In this document: piece by piece, positions 23,762-33,862 of the stretch
Layout: every line of letters begins with the position of its first letter
Position numbering within the stretch: position 1 is the stretch's first letter
Source of the DNA: Myotis daubentonii
Taxonomy: Eukaryota > Chordata > Mammalia > Chiroptera > Vespertilionidae
Assembly (NCBI RefSeq): GCF_963259705.1
Contig: NC_081847.1
Span: forward strand, 91,070,046-91,134,045
Direction of reading: 5' to 3'
DNA length: 64,000 nt
Notes under the pieces: model-generated
The model's database searches: none
What the model saw: the letters and a program-made list of their open reading frames with translations, nothing else
Told to the model about the DNA's origin: nothing
Position numbers and translations under genes: made by a program

Positions 23762-24278
23762 CAGCGATTTTCAACCTTTTCCATCTCATGGCACACATAA
23801 ACTCATTACTAAAATTCTGCTGCACACCAAAAAAATATATTTTTTGCTCACCTGACAAAAACAAGCAGGTATAATTTTGATTCATTCGCACCAGACAGCT
23901 ATTGTTGTGTTGCTGTTGTCATTGTTTTATTTGACTGTCTAAGGCAGCGGTTCTCAACCTGTGGGTCGCGACCCCTTTGCGGGTCGAACAACCCTTTCAC
24001 GGGGTTGCCTAAGACCATCGGAAAACACATATATAATTACATACTGTTTTTGTGATTAATCACTATGCTTTAATTATGTTCAGTTTGTAACAATGAAATT
24101 GGGGGTCCCCACAACATGAGGAACTGTATTAAAGGGTCGCGACGTTAGGAAGGTTGGGAACCACTGATCTAAGGGAAAAGAGGTCAGGGCCCCTGACTAA
24201 GTAGTCAGGTACTGCATGTTTTGACAATTGTTGCCATACTCCATAGAGCCTCTTGCAGCACAGCGTTGAAAATTGTTG
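23762..24278 (+). mobile_element. Non-autonomous hAT element, family 3 (interrupted)
   Basis: The left end is CAGCGATTTTCAACCTTTTC and the right end GTTGAAAATTGTTG, with a perfect 8-bp target duplication ACCTAACA (23754-23761 and 24279-24286). The interior is typical of this family (CATGGCACACATAAACT..TTACTAAAATTCTG). It is split by a second hAT element at 23945-24166. Its own length without the insert is about 287 bp. An antisense relic of the same family lies at 38354-38626. Confidence 0.92.
23945..24166 (+). mobile_element. hAT family 1 element nested in family 3 element
   Basis: This is a 222-bp copy closely matching 2118-2340, with both terminal repeats (CAGCGGTTCTCAACCTGTGG at the left, GGTTGGGAACCACTG at the right). 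The 8-bp duplication (GTCTAAGG / ATCTAAGG) is made from the interior of the host element, proving that this insertion came second. Confidence 0.95.
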
Positions 24279-24289
24279 ACCTAACATGA

Positions 24290-25020
24290 CAATCAGGAGG
24301 TAGACAAAGGTATCATCCCGGTTGTCCTAGAGAGGAACCCATAGGAGTTCTATTATCTTTGCAATTACAGAAATAATGGAAACTTCAGCCAGTAGTTGAA
24401 ATGTAGGACCAATAATTGAAATATAGGATCCAAATATTGTTTATTGTTTTTCTAAGTGAAAGAAGTTGGTCTTTGTTGAGATTTCTTTGGTGGTGGTGGT
24501 GGTTCTGATCTCTAACGCTTGGGGTTTTAAGATTCCTGCATATGGGCACATAGTTAATGGTTTTGTAGAGGTGGGAATTTTTTTAGTTGTTATTCAGTGA
24601 TGGCATTCACATACATATTTCCCCTTTTTCTGTAAGCAACTAATAGAATGATATTCTAGTAAATTACTAATAATAGGATGATGTACTAATAAATTATTTT
24701 TTATTCCATTCATACCAATCTGTCCTGAGATCTAGATATGTAATTTATTAAAAGTGTTTATATTTAACTAGAAATATTATACTAATCCTTAACATCAATT
24801 TATTGCATTTAGGTAGCCATTTACAAATGGGAAAAATGTGTCTGTCAAATGCATTTACTGTGAATTGCATCTCGCAGGTATAAGATTATAAAGTAAGTGG
24901 ATGCAACCAGAATCACATTGATAATAAATACCTATGAGAACCCTGAAGTTACACCTAAATAAAAGTATACTTTGTCTTGTGAACATAACTCTATGCAGTA
25001 ATATAAAGTTATACGTGCCT
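24290..25020. other. Unassigned sequence
   Basis: Apart from a short GGT-rich run near 24490 I see nothing to annotate. Confidence 0.4.
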
Positions 25021-25024
25021 AATG

Positions 25025-25260
25025 TGTGGGACAGAGCCGTAGTCCCATAACACGCCAGCCTGGGTTCAGGCCCTGGTTGGGTCATTTCCTATCCATGTGA
25101 CCTGGGAAATTTGTTTGCCTCTCTCTCTGCCTTCGTTTCCTTCATGGTAAGAGAGGGCTAATACTAGCACCCACCTCAGAGTGTTGAGGGAATTACCTGG
25201 TTTAACATTTGGGCCAGCTCAGAGCAAGTGCTAAAGAAGCATTAGCTATTATTACCATGA
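25025..25260 (+). mobile_element. MIR SINE, near full length
   Basis: It follows MIR from the 5' part (GCCTGGGTTCAGGCCCTGG) through the core (CATGTGACCTGGGAAATTTG, CTTCGTTTCCTTCATGG) to the 3' part (CAGAGTGTTGAGGGAATTAC, AGCAAGTGCTAAAGAAGC). It is old but well ordered. Confidence 0.8.
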
Positions 25261-25264
25261 CACA

Positions 25265-26050
25265 GAAATGTGCACAATAGAAGAAAGACTACACATATAC
25301 AGTATATATTTCCAGTTTTCCTTAAGTGTGTGGTTGGATTCACCTGAGTTAATCCTGGGCGGGGTTTAGTTGGTGTCGTCTGTTCTTTCCTCTGGGGTGT
25401 TATATTCGTTTCTATTTTCTGCAGCTTATATTATATGTGTGTGCACTAGGTTAGGGCGTAAAATGTACTTCTTGTGATAGGTCATGGGGGAAATAAAAGA
25501 TCAAAGGGGCTGTCCTAGAAGATGGCTCCTCCTCAGCTGGAAGTTGCTTCAGAGCTGCCTCAGCCTCCCCCCCCCCTCCCTACCCCCCCCCCAGTGAACA
25601 ATGAGCAGTAAAACCGGCTCTAGGGCCCGGGAGTGAAGATAATGGTGTAAGTGGCTTGGGAGCAGGTGATGCCTGGTGCCTGATGCCTCCAGGTGTAGAC
25701 AGGGCGGGGACAGAGGCGGTGGGTGGGGAGGCCTGGCAGGGTGGAGGCTGGAGGCGGAGAAGCTCAGAGCAGGCAGCAACTTGTGCTCAGCCTCCGGGTT
25801 GGGCTGTGTGGGGGGTGGAGAGGCTCTGGTGAGATTAGGCTGGTTGGTCCCTGGAGGGAGGGATGCAGGCTGAGCAGGGAGGCAAGGCCTTTCAGTGCTA
25901 AACACTTGCATGGCAGGAGATGCCACTGGGCGAGACCAGCACTGCTCCCAACTCGATGGGGAAGAGGGACTGAGGGGGGGCAGGGGGGGTGATAGAAGCT
26001 GGGGGAGGAAACAAGAAAAGGTTGGGGTGAGTTGAGTAAGAATCAGGACA
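25265..26050. other. Unassigned, with GC-rich and C-run patches
   Basis: Poly-C tracts lie at 25567-25592. From 25640 to 26030 the sequence is GC-rich with GGGAGG-type runs. Overlapping ORFs on both strands encode low-complexity P/H/G-rich peptides and I do not call them. Confidence 0.4.
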
Positions 26051-26058
26051 TCCTAGAC

Positions 26059-26279
26059 CAGTGGTTCTCAACCTTGGCTGCACATTAGAATCAGTTGGGA
26101 ATCTTTTGAAAATTCTGATTTCTGGGCCTCATCCTCCGGAAATTCTGTTTCTTTGTCATGGGGTGGGGCCACAACATTAGTAACAAAGAAACAGAATTTC
26201 CGGAGGATGAGGCCCAGAAATCAGGATTTTAAAAGGATTCCCAGGTGATTCTATGTGCAGCCAAGGTTGAGAACCACTG
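26059..26279. mobile_element. Palindromic hAT (MER5-like) element
   Basis: Both ends read CAGTGGTTCTCAACCTTGGC when each is taken from outside in. The 8-bp target duplication is TCCTAGAC / CCCTAGAC (26051-26058, 26280-26287). The arms are nearly complementary throughout, with 42 bp perfectly so (26115-26156 against 26183-26224) around a 26-nt centre. The ends resemble the old mammalian MER5 group, but such perfect inner arms are unusual for an old element. Confidence 0.9.
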
Positions 26280-26349
26280 CCCTAGACTCCTTATGACTCA
26301 AGGTGATGCATGGTAGGCAGGGCTCTTCAGCCAATTAAGAGCTAAAGGG

Positions 26350-27341
26350 AACAATGGCAACTCCAAGGGATGCGGCTCTTCACAGCTTGCACCGGGCGCC
26401 GGGGATGCAAAAAACGCTGCTGCTGCATCTGGCAAGGCTGACGTGGGTCTCTGCTGCTGACGAGGAGCATCTGTCTGAGTGTGAAGTTCACGATGAGCCG
26501 AGGAAGCGTGAGGGTCACGTGTGGTTTTCAGTGGGATCTGCTTAAGGAGTTACACCCCTGGGTTTCCAGCCCCCTTCCTGGCAGAGAAGACGTGGAGCTG
26601 GGGTCTCAGGAGAGCTCGAAGCAAAGCCTTGGCCCAGAGTTTCCTTCCATGTGGCAGCCGGTCCAGTTCTGCAGGAGCCTCGTGACAGTCCCTCAGTCCA
26701 TTGTGTGCGGGGCCACACGGCGGGCAAAGGCCGGGGAGCAGGAGCGAGCGGCCCCTCAAGTCAGGAGCCAAGCGCAACACCAAGAGAAACCAAGAGCCCA
26801 AGAGCCCAAGAGGGAGAATTCCTTTGTTTAGGGCCATGGTCGCAAACTGCGGCTCTCGAGCCACATGCGGCTCTTTGGCCCCTCGAGTGTGGCTCTTCCA
26901 CAAGATACCACGTGCGGGCGCACACGTACAGTGCGATTGAAACTTCGTGGCCCATGCGCAGAAGTCGGTATTTTGTAGAAGAGCCACACTCAGGGGGCCA
27001 AAGAGCCGCATGTGGCTCGAGAGCCGCAGTTTGGCGACCACTGGTTTAGGGGATTAAATGTCCCCAATTTCGTGCCCTTGCAGTGGCCACACCCGTGCTG
27101 GCCAATGATTGTTCCCAGGTGTGACTGACAGCCAACGACCTTCCCATTGTCACCCTAGCGCTACTGGGCATGCACCTGTTCTCCTCCCTAGCCAGTCCCT
27201 TCCCCCAGCGATCTGTGGGGGCTCCCTGGGGAGTGTAAATAAAGCTGTAGCCTCCTGGTGAAGCTGCCCAAATGACATGACAGGCCTAAAATATTTCGCC
27301 TTTCCTTCCCTCCTCTCCTGTTTTAACTAGGTTAATTACCA
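26350..27341 (-). mobile_element. LTR-like repeat, copy B (interrupted by hAT)
   Basis: Read on the minus strand from 27341, it runs GGTAATTAACC, AGGAAAGGCG, ACACTCCCCAGGGAGCC, GATCGCTGGGGGAAGGGAC, TGTCAGTCACACCTGGGAAC, collinear with copies A and C. A 210-bp hAT element splits it. The distal end is diverged and the left limit is uncertain. ORFs across it (26550-27049, both strands) are chimeras of repeat pieces. Confidence 0.6.
26834..27043. mobile_element. Non-autonomous hAT element, family 4 (palindromic)
   Basis: This 210-bp inverted-repeat element has arms rich in GCGGCTCTCGAG and CTCTTTGGCCCC. It has a perfect 8-bp target duplication GTTTAGGG (26826-26833, 27044-27051). The left terminus is slightly degraded (CCATGGTCGC instead of CAGTGGTC). 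A near-identical copy lies at 44198-44408. It inserted into LTR-like copy B. Confidence 0.95.
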
Positions 27342-27700
27342 CAGTGTCACTCAGGCCACTTATCCCATTAGATCAGTCATTTAAAGGTGTAAACTAGTTT
27401 AATGGGATTCAAATGTATTCTGTAGGTCAATAAATATCACACATGCATCGCAGTAATGAAGAGTGTGCAGGATGGCTGACAAAGACAGTTCTCTTGATGC
27501 AAACAACCTCAGGGTCCCTCTGTAACAGAGTTGGTGGCAGAGTTGGTGACGAGAGTGACGGTGGCGGATTTTAATCGTTAGGAAAGTAACCAGTGAGCTG
27601 CCTGTACAGGCCCAATATGCATGCATACAAGAGGTTTCATTTCTGTAAACGAGTGAAAAAAAGGAAGATTACTAGCTAGAGGTGTATAGTTCTTCTTTTC
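27341..27700. other. Unassigned sequence
   Basis: There is no gene or repeat I can support. A minus-strand 75-codon ORF at 27399-27626 has no recognisable content. Confidence 0.4.
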
Positions 27701-27704
27701 CATT

Positions 27705-28165
27705 TCATTTTTTAAATTAAATTTGTTGGGGTGACATTGGTTAATAAAATTATATAGTTTCAAGTACACAATTCTATAATACATCCTTTGTATATTGTAT
27801 TGTATATTTAGCACTCAAAGCCAAATCTCCGTCCATCATCAGATATTTGACCTCCTTTAGCCTCTACCTACCCCTTCCCTCTGGTGTCTTCCATACTATT
27901 GTCTGTGTCTATGAGTTTCTGATGTCTGTCTTGCTTGTTCATTTTTTTGTTTTCAGTTTTATAGCCACACTAGAGGCCCGATGCACAAAATTTGTGCAAG
28001 AGTAGACCTTCCTTCCCCCAGCTGCCTGCACCGGCTCCCCTCGCAGCCCCGGCTTCGTCTGGAAGGTTGTCCGGAAGGACATCTGTTCTAATTAGCATAT
28101 TATGCTTTATTATTGCAGATATGAGTGAACCATATAGGAAAGTACAGTTCTTCACTTGGAATCTA
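27705..28165 (-). mobile_element. L1 3' UTR fragment, split by a Helitron
   Basis: On the plus strand it reads AAATTTGTTGGGGTGACATTG, AATTCTATAATACATCC, CTACCCCTTCCCTCTGG, GTCTGTGTCTATGAGTTTCTG, the known antisense order of a mammalian L1 3' end. The Helitron at 27970-28119 interrupts it, and the sequence resumes as TATGAGTGAACCATATAGG. Joining the flanks restores the expected L1 order. Confidence 0.75.
27970..28119 (-). mobile_element. Minimal 150-bp Helitron
   Basis: The reverse strand begins TCTGCAATAATAAAGC and ends in a degenerate hairpin, then CGGGCCTCTAG. The flanks are A (27969) and T (28120). It keeps only the 5' end, about 60 bp of unrelated interior and the 3' end. Because it sits inside a known L1 sequence, both boundaries can be fixed exactly. 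Confidence 0.9.
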
Positions 28166-28435
28166 AAGTCTTCAGACTGACTGAAAGCTTCCATTCTGCC
28201 CTCTTCACGTGGGCATATACTCCACTGAACTATGTATCCTCTCTTCAAATGCTAAGCACTTTCATCTCCTCTGTGACTTTGCTCGTGTGGTTTCATCTTC
28301 AGGGATGTCTTTCCCCAGCCCCTTCCCTTTCTCAGCCCGACAAACTTGTTCTTATTCTTTAAAATGCATCTCAAATGGTCCCTTCTCTTTGTAGCCTTTC
28401 CTTCTCCCTAGGAATAACTAGTGTTTTAATACCCA

Positions 28436-29282
28436 TCCTATATAATAAAGAGGTAATATGCAAATTAACCCTCACGGCCTCCAAAGATGGCTGTCTACGA
28501 CCAGGCCAGCAGGGGGGTTAGTGAGGGACGACCAAACAACTGAACAAGCAGGCTAAGTGGGGTGACCAGGCCAGCAGGGGGGTTAGTGAGGGTTGACCAA
28601 ACGACTGAAGAGCAGACTACGTGGGGCAACCAGTCTGGCACGGGGAGGCCATGAGGGGTGACCAGGCCGGCAGCGGGGAGCAGTTGGAGGTGACCAGGCC
28701 AGTGGGGGGGCAGTTAGGGGTGACCAGGTCAGTAGAGGGGGGCAATTGGGGGCAACCAGGCTAGCAGGGGGGACAGTAAGAGGCAACTAGGCTGGCAGGG
28801 GGTGCAGTTGGGGGGCAACCAGGCTGGCAGGGGGGTATTTGGAGGTAATTAGGCTGGCAGGAAGGGGGCATTGAGGGGTGACTAGGCTGGCAGGGAGTCA
28901 GTTGGGGGCGACTAGGCTGGCAGGGAGGGAGCAGTTGGGGGTGACCTGGCCAGCAGTGGGGGGCAGTTAGGGGCAACCAGACCAGCAGGGGGGACAGTTA
29001 GGGGTGATCAGGCCAGCACGCAGAGGCAGTGAGGGGCGATCAGGCTTGCGGGGTGGGGGGAGCAGTTAGGGGTGACCAGGCAAGCAGGCAGGTGAGCGAT
29101 TAGGAGCCAGCGGTCCAGGATTGTGAAAGGGATGTGCGACTGCCAGTTTAGATGTGCGATCCCTGGGGTCAGGCCTAAACCAGCAGTCAGACATCTCCCA
29201 AGGGGTCCCGGATTGGAGAGGGTGCAGACTGGGCTGAGGGGGGGGACCCCCCCTGCACGAATTTCATGAATCAGGCCTCTAG
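28436..29282 (+). mobile_element. Non-autonomous Helitron with minisatellite, 847 bp
   Basis: It begins TCCTATATAATAAAGAGGTA after an A and ends AGGCCTCTAG before a T. Near the start it has an octamer ATGCAAAT (28458-28465) and a YY1-like AAAGATGGCTG (28483-28493). The 3' hairpin is degraded (TGCACGAATTTCATGAATCA), so the copy is probably dead. Most of the interior is a tandem array. It landed in an L2. Confidence 0.93.
28500..29095. repeat. Minisatellite, GACCAGGCCAGCAGGGGGG-type units
   Basis: There are about 15 units of roughly 30-45 bp with the core GACCAGGCCAGCAGGGGGGCA followed by GTTAGGGGT. Units vary in length and sequence. The minus-strand ORFs here (28583-28976) encode only PPSLVAP-type repeats. 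Confidence 0.88.
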
Positions 29283-29409
29283 TTTTTATTATAATACCTG
29301 ACACATTCTCTATGTAATTGCCTGTTAATCTGTCTGCTTCTATTCTAACTCATAAGAGCAGGGTCTATATCCTATTCCTATATATTTCCCAAGTGCCTAA
29401 CAAAGGGAC

Positions 29410-30000
29410 CAGTTAATAGGGATCATGAATATTAAATGACCGTCTGACTATAGAAATAGGAAATATAATTCAAAGATACGTATCCTCTGAATCCTGCCTA
29501 AGGTTTTTTGTTTTGTTTGTTTTTATAACATTTTATTTTGGAGTGAGATGATTTGACAGGAAAGTCTGATTAAGCATTTTAAAAACTTCAAATGGTGGTG
29601 ATTTTTTTTTTTTTTAAGAAAAGAAGGAGCTTTCTTCTTTGCTTTGTAATTCCAAATTCTTGAAGAGCAACTTGTTGAAAATAGATTCTTGGCCAAATGC
29701 TAAATGGAAATTATGTATTCTTTTCTAAAATGATGTTTATCACTTTAGGAAGTGGGGTATGACTGTTTTCAGTTAACATTTTCATGTTGATTCTCATCAA
29801 ATGCACCTCAAAAAGGATGATGAGTGAAGAGTTTAGGGAATGAAATAATGAAGAAATTTCTTTCTTCCAGATGTCTTCTAGGGCATCCCCTCCTTCTGCA
29901 TCGTTGTGCGTGTGGTTCAGAGGGACTGCCCTTCTCGGTGGTTCAGGGTGGACCGCATGGGGAGTGCCTGCTTGAAAATGAAGCTAACAGCAAGGCCAGC
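29410..30000. other. Unassigned sequence
   Basis: Mainly AT-rich, with a T run near 29600. I recognise no gene or repeat. Confidence 0.4.
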
Positions 30001-30004
30001 ACAG

Positions 30005-30125
30005 AAAAAGGGTAAGGGATGGGAGAAGGGAAGGGAGTGGAAGGGAAGAAAAGGGGAAGAAAAAGGAAAGGAAGAAAAGAAAAGAGGGAATAGCTGAGAG
30101 AAGAGAAAAGATAAGAGAAGAGAAA
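30005..30125. repeat. GA-rich simple repeat
   Basis: This is a purine tract of GGGAA, GGAAAA and GAGAA units, probably the expanded CT-rich body or tail of the SINE relic that follows. Confidence 0.75.
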
Positions 30126-30127
30126 GA

Positions 30128-30225
30128 TTGGCCAAGTACTGATGATGTCACTGCTCACCCCTGACTGGGCATGTGCTGTGACTGGGAATCGAACTTTGAC
30201 CACTGAGCCACCCATGCCATTTAGG
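30128..30225 (-). mobile_element. Degenerate VES-type SINE relic
   Basis: On the minus strand, a GGTGGCTCAGTGGTCAAAG head and a GTTCGATTCCCAGTCACAG B-box region remain recognisable. The body merges with the GA-rich tract at 30005-30125. Confidence 0.6.
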
Positions 30226-30229
30226 CCCA

Positions 30230-31100
30230 ACTTTATTTTTTGCTGTCCTTGGTTACATGATTCCCTCATCCCCAGTGTCTCACAATTTTTAACCTTCTCT
30301 CTCTCTCCTTTGTGTGCTGTTACCGTCTGTTCCTCTGATTGACCACTTACCTTCTGAGTCAGCTCGGGCTGAGCTCCGGAATCCTTCCTGACTCTAAATA
30401 GTCAATAAATCTTCCCACAGGCTCCTGGAGCGTCTGGGCTCCCCCTGGCAGAGTCTGTTTCGCTTTATTTCGTTTTCAGTTTCCCCTGCAACACACAGCG
30501 AGACAAAACAGCAGTAAATCCCTTAAATTCCTGGAGTCCTCACACAACGCTTGTGAGAACTCACACAGGCTAAGCAGAGGAGCAAATCGGTGAACTAACA
30601 GGTGACTTCTAATTGTTTAAGAGAAACAGTAATGTTGAGAATTTACAAAGAATTCTCTTTCAGCCCCATCCCCTCCCCGCCCCCCCAAAGTAACCCTGGA
30701 AAATCATTTGACATTTTCTGGATTTGTTGTTGATAATTTTTAGCTTTGATTAAGTTTATTTATTTATTTTTTTAATGAGGATTTAGAAGCATTTGAAGTT
30801 AAAGTCTCAAACCAGGTCCAAAACATCATCTTCCCCAAATCTAAACTAAATGGGAAACTTGCATCCGCCAAAGACAGCGGTGCTCGGATGAGAGGCTACT
30901 TTCTGGTAGAGATAAAATCCAACTCGTTCAGGACTGATGTGTGGGTGGAAAACTTGACAAAACAACAGTAAATCTTTAAACTCCTTGAGTTCTCAGTATG
31001 TGTGGGTACCAAGGTCATCCAGAGTTGAAGACAAATGGGAATGAACTAAATTGCCCACAGAGGCTGCTCGGCTCCCTCATGCAGGGAACTTGTCCCTCAC
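30230..31100. other. Unassigned sequence with a short internal similarity
   Basis: The phrase GACAAAACAGCAGTAAATCCC with its surroundings (about 30510-30540) recurs as GACAAAACAACAGTAAATCTT at about 30955-30995. I see no known family. Confidence 0.4.
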
Positions 31101-31324
31101 CGCCCCGCACCCCCCCTTCCTAATGCTGTTGCCTCTGCAGGGAATGCCCTGCCTCATTCTCTGCCCCTCACTCACCCACCTCTCTCCTCCAGGCCGGAGG
31201 CTTCCTCCTTCCTGTCTTCTGGATGTGTTTACAGTCAGGACACATGTCACACACTTCTACTGCTGCTCCCATTCTGGCTTGAATTGCAGTTCATTGTTTA
31301 CGTGCTCCTCTGTGCTCACCCCTC

Positions 31325-31329
<5 letters not shown>

Positions 31330-31374
<45 letters not shown>
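31330..31374. repeat. (CA)n microsatellite
   Basis: About 22 uninterrupted CA units lie within the L2 fragment. Confidence 0.97.
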
Positions 31375-31376
<2 letters not shown>

Positions 31377-31392
31377 TGTAAACTCCTAACCC

Positions 31393-31605
31393 ACCCAGGG
31401 ACAGTGTGGCTAATGGTTGAGCATTGACCTATGAACCAGGAGGTCACAGTTCAATTCCCGGTCAGGGCACACACTCAGATTGTGGGCTCCATCCCCAGTG
31501 GGGGGCCTGCAGAAGGCAGCTGATTGATGTCTCATCATCGACGTTTCTATCTCTCTCTCTCTCTCCCTTCCTCATTGAAATCAGTAAAAATATGTTTTAA
31601 AAAAG
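31393..31605 (+). mobile_element. VES-type SINE inside L2
   Basis: The head CCAGGGACAGTGTGGCTAAT, the B box AGTTCAATTCCCGGTCAGGG, a CGACGTTTCTATCTCTC body and an AAAAATATG tail are present. Flanking TGTAAACTCCTA / TGTAATCTCCTA forms an imperfect target duplication. Confidence 0.85.
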
Positions 31606-31689
31606 TGTAATCTCCTAGAGGGGAAGGTTGTGGCCTTTCATATTGTAACTCCCTAAATGTTCAGAGACGGAAGGCACTCATATGGGAGA

Positions 31690-32286
31690 GTTCATACAGT
31701 GTCCCCACCTTGTGAAAGTTCACACTGCGCCACTTTGCTTATAGGAACCCCCTAAGCCAATGAAATCTGAAGAAGAGTTTTGCTTAAAAAAAGAGAAGAG
31801 AATAACATTGAACGCCTGTTTTGCAGCGAGCATCATAGAAGCAGTGGGCACCGGCGCAGTGAGCGGCCCGCCCAGCCTCCCCGGGAGCTGCAGCAGCATC
31901 TCCGCATCAAGCCCCATGGTCTTGCGGCCTGTGAGTACCTGTGCTTTCTCCCATTCCTCTTGTGCGTCCTGAGGAATCCGCAAAGCCTGAAGGAGCGCAC
32001 AGGGCGTTATACTTAGTGTAAAGTTGGATGTAACTGGGCATTTGGATAGCGGTGAATGCAATGAAGACGCTGTGCGGTGTTGATTTTGGGGTCAGGGAAT
32101 ACTCAGAAACTGTCCTTATTATAACTGAATGGTAGTTGCTTGTTTGCTTTATTCCATTTTGGGTTCTGCGTAGGGACACTGTACTGTGGGATACCTGGAG
32201 AAACCTGTACATGGAAAATGCATGTGGATTGTTTCCTCAATTGAGTATAACACTATGGAAAAAGGAAAGAAAGAAAAGAACAGAGA
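31690..32286. other. Unassigned sequence
   Basis: The ORFs here overlap in opposite strands (for example 31720-32061 minus, 31760-32016 plus) without any recognised domain. A GC-rich patch at 31845-31920 is not enough to call an exon. Confidence 0.4.
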
Positions 32287-32506
32287 GCCCTGACCAGTTT
32301 GGCTCAGTGGATAGAGCACCGGCTTGTGGACTAAAGGGTCCCAGGTTCGATTCCGGTCAAGGGCACGTACCTTGGTTGCAGGCACATCCCTAGTGGGGGG
32401 TGTGCAGGAGGCAGCTGATTGATGTTTCTCTCTCATCGATGTTTCTAACTCTCTATCTCTCTCCCTTCCTCTCTATAAAAAAAATCAATAAAGTATATTT
32501 TTAAAA
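32287..32506 (+). mobile_element. VES SINE, young copy
   Basis: The full-length layout is head GCCCTGACCAGTTTGGCTCA, B box GGTTCGATTCCGGTCAAGGG, CATCGATGTTTCTAACTC and an AATCAATAAAG tail. The target duplication AAAGAAAAGAACAG / AAAGAAAAGAATAG has one mismatch. It is the closest to a consensus VES in this window. Confidence 0.95.
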
Positions 32507-32519
32507 AAAGAAAAGAATA

Positions 32520-33845
32520 GGGATATGTGGGCACTCAGTTTGCTATGCATTGCAAAATGCAATTATGTAGCACCATTTACATAGTCTTGAATTGGGGGTG
32601 TTAGAAAAGAGTATTTACTATAAAAGGACATTAAATTAGAGAAGAAAAGAGAAAGTGGCTCAGGAAAATGGAAAGACTTACTCTGCTGTTTAAAATGCTC
32701 CCCGAAGTTCATTCATGAACAGGGTGTGGACGGGGAGACCTGGCCATGTGCAAGCTTGCACTATCGTGTCCTGTACAAAATAAAGCAGAAACCTACCTAG
32801 TGTGATTGAGATCTTGGCGTAGCCGAAAGAAGGTTAAAGAGACCTGGTTTTCTTATCCAGCTGAAGTTATAAACTGTGGAGAATTCCCAGAAAATAGGGG
32901 GTCAGACACGTTCTTTTATTTTTCCAAAATTAGCTGGCAAATTCGTAACTGTGTAATGTTGCATGTTTATGCGCCTCGTCCACACTCGGAAAGAACACTG
33001 AATGGCATGGCTGTTGGATGTTTCTATGTCTTATCTTGCGTCAGAATGACCTTATCCCAAGAGACAGCCAATCATTTTCTGCATCGAAAGCCCATTTTTA
33101 TGACCTTGTCAAGACAAGTGTTTTCAGATCTCTGTCTGTATTCCTACATCCACACACGGTATCAACTTCATTTAGAATTGCTGACTGCGGCATTCATCTA
33201 CCACCCTGCACCTGAAACCCTCCTGTCGTAACCCATATGGCAAAAGCCCACCCATTCGGTCACCACCACCATTTTCAAGAAGTGCCCCAGCCCTCCGAGG
33301 AGCCCTTTGCCAGCCTCCGCTGTGGAACCCGCGCCCGCGGTGCCTGGGTTCTCAGAGCCATCGCCTGGGAAAGGGGGGATGCCTGCTGGAGGTGGGCTCA
33401 GAGAGGACAGGGAAGCGAAAACCTCACCAGCACGTTCTCATCCTTCTCTGCAAACCTCTGCGTCTTCTGCTGAATGATCAGTTCAGCTCATGGGCATTTT
33501 TCTCTTCTCTTTTATGCGCCCAACCTGTGCTGCTCCCTAACACAGAGTGATGCCTGATGGAGAGACCTGGACCAGGCCTCTCTGGAGGGCTCCGACACTC
33601 CCCCAGGTCCCGCCAGACAGAGCTAACCCAAGACGGCTATATGCAGACGGTGAGGACTATCAAGGAGCTCTGTGCCATACGCTGTCAGATTTTCTTAAAA
33701 CACAGGGCACTGTGATTTACCTTCAGAAAAGGAAGCGCTAACTCAACCACAGGCTCATCTAAACAGCATAAAAGATGAAAACTTCAAAAGAAAATGTTCT
33801 TTTGGAAGGCTGTAGATGAAAGATAAAATAATTGGGCTGAGGAAG
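32520..33845. other. Unassigned sequence
   Basis: The 141-codon ORF at 32806-33231 has no recognisable domain or splice context. A short GC-rich patch at 33300-33400 also lacks features. No repeat family is recognised. Confidence 0.4.
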
Positions 33846-33862
33846 AATCACAAATTTGCTTT

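Larger units (their letters stand above)
28230..29410 (+). mobile_element. L2 LINE 3' region, split by a Helitron
   Basis: Before the Helitron the order TTTCCCCAGCCCC, AATGCATCTCAAATGGTCCC, CCTTTCCTTCTCCC matches L2. After it, ATAATACCTGACACATTC, CTGTTAATCTGTCTGCTTC, CATAAGAGCAGGGTCTATATC matches the next part of L2. No coding sequence remains. Confidence 0.7.
31105..31690 (+). mobile_element. L2 LINE 3' region, interrupted
   Basis: CTGCAGGGAATGCCCTGCCT, CTTCCTCCTTCCTGTC and GGACACATGTCACACAC follow L2. The tail resumes after the CA repeat and SINE as TCTCCTAGAGGGGAAGG. The order is standard L2. Confidence 0.65.

Noticed and set aside
25549..25992. Overlapping proline- or glycine-rich ORFs of 60-125 codons
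   Set aside because: They come from GC-rich, partly low-complexity DNA open on both strands, with no supporting gene signals.
26059..26279. Long inverted repeat as a possible microRNA or structural RNA gene
   Set aside because: The hAT-type ends and 8-bp target duplication explain the palindrome, and nothing shows transcription.
28500..29095. Regular spaced repeats that could suggest a CRISPR array
   Set aside because: The units vary in length and sequence, there are no unique spacers, and the array is a minisatellite inside a Helitron in mammalian DNA.
32287..32360. tRNA-like sequence with A and B boxes
   Set aside because: It is the tRNA-derived head of a VES SINE, followed by the SINE body and tail, not a tRNA gene. 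The same applies to the other VES copies.
32806..33231. 141-codon plus-strand ORF
   Set aside because: No domain, signal, splice context or codon bias. The length is near what chance allows in 64 kb.
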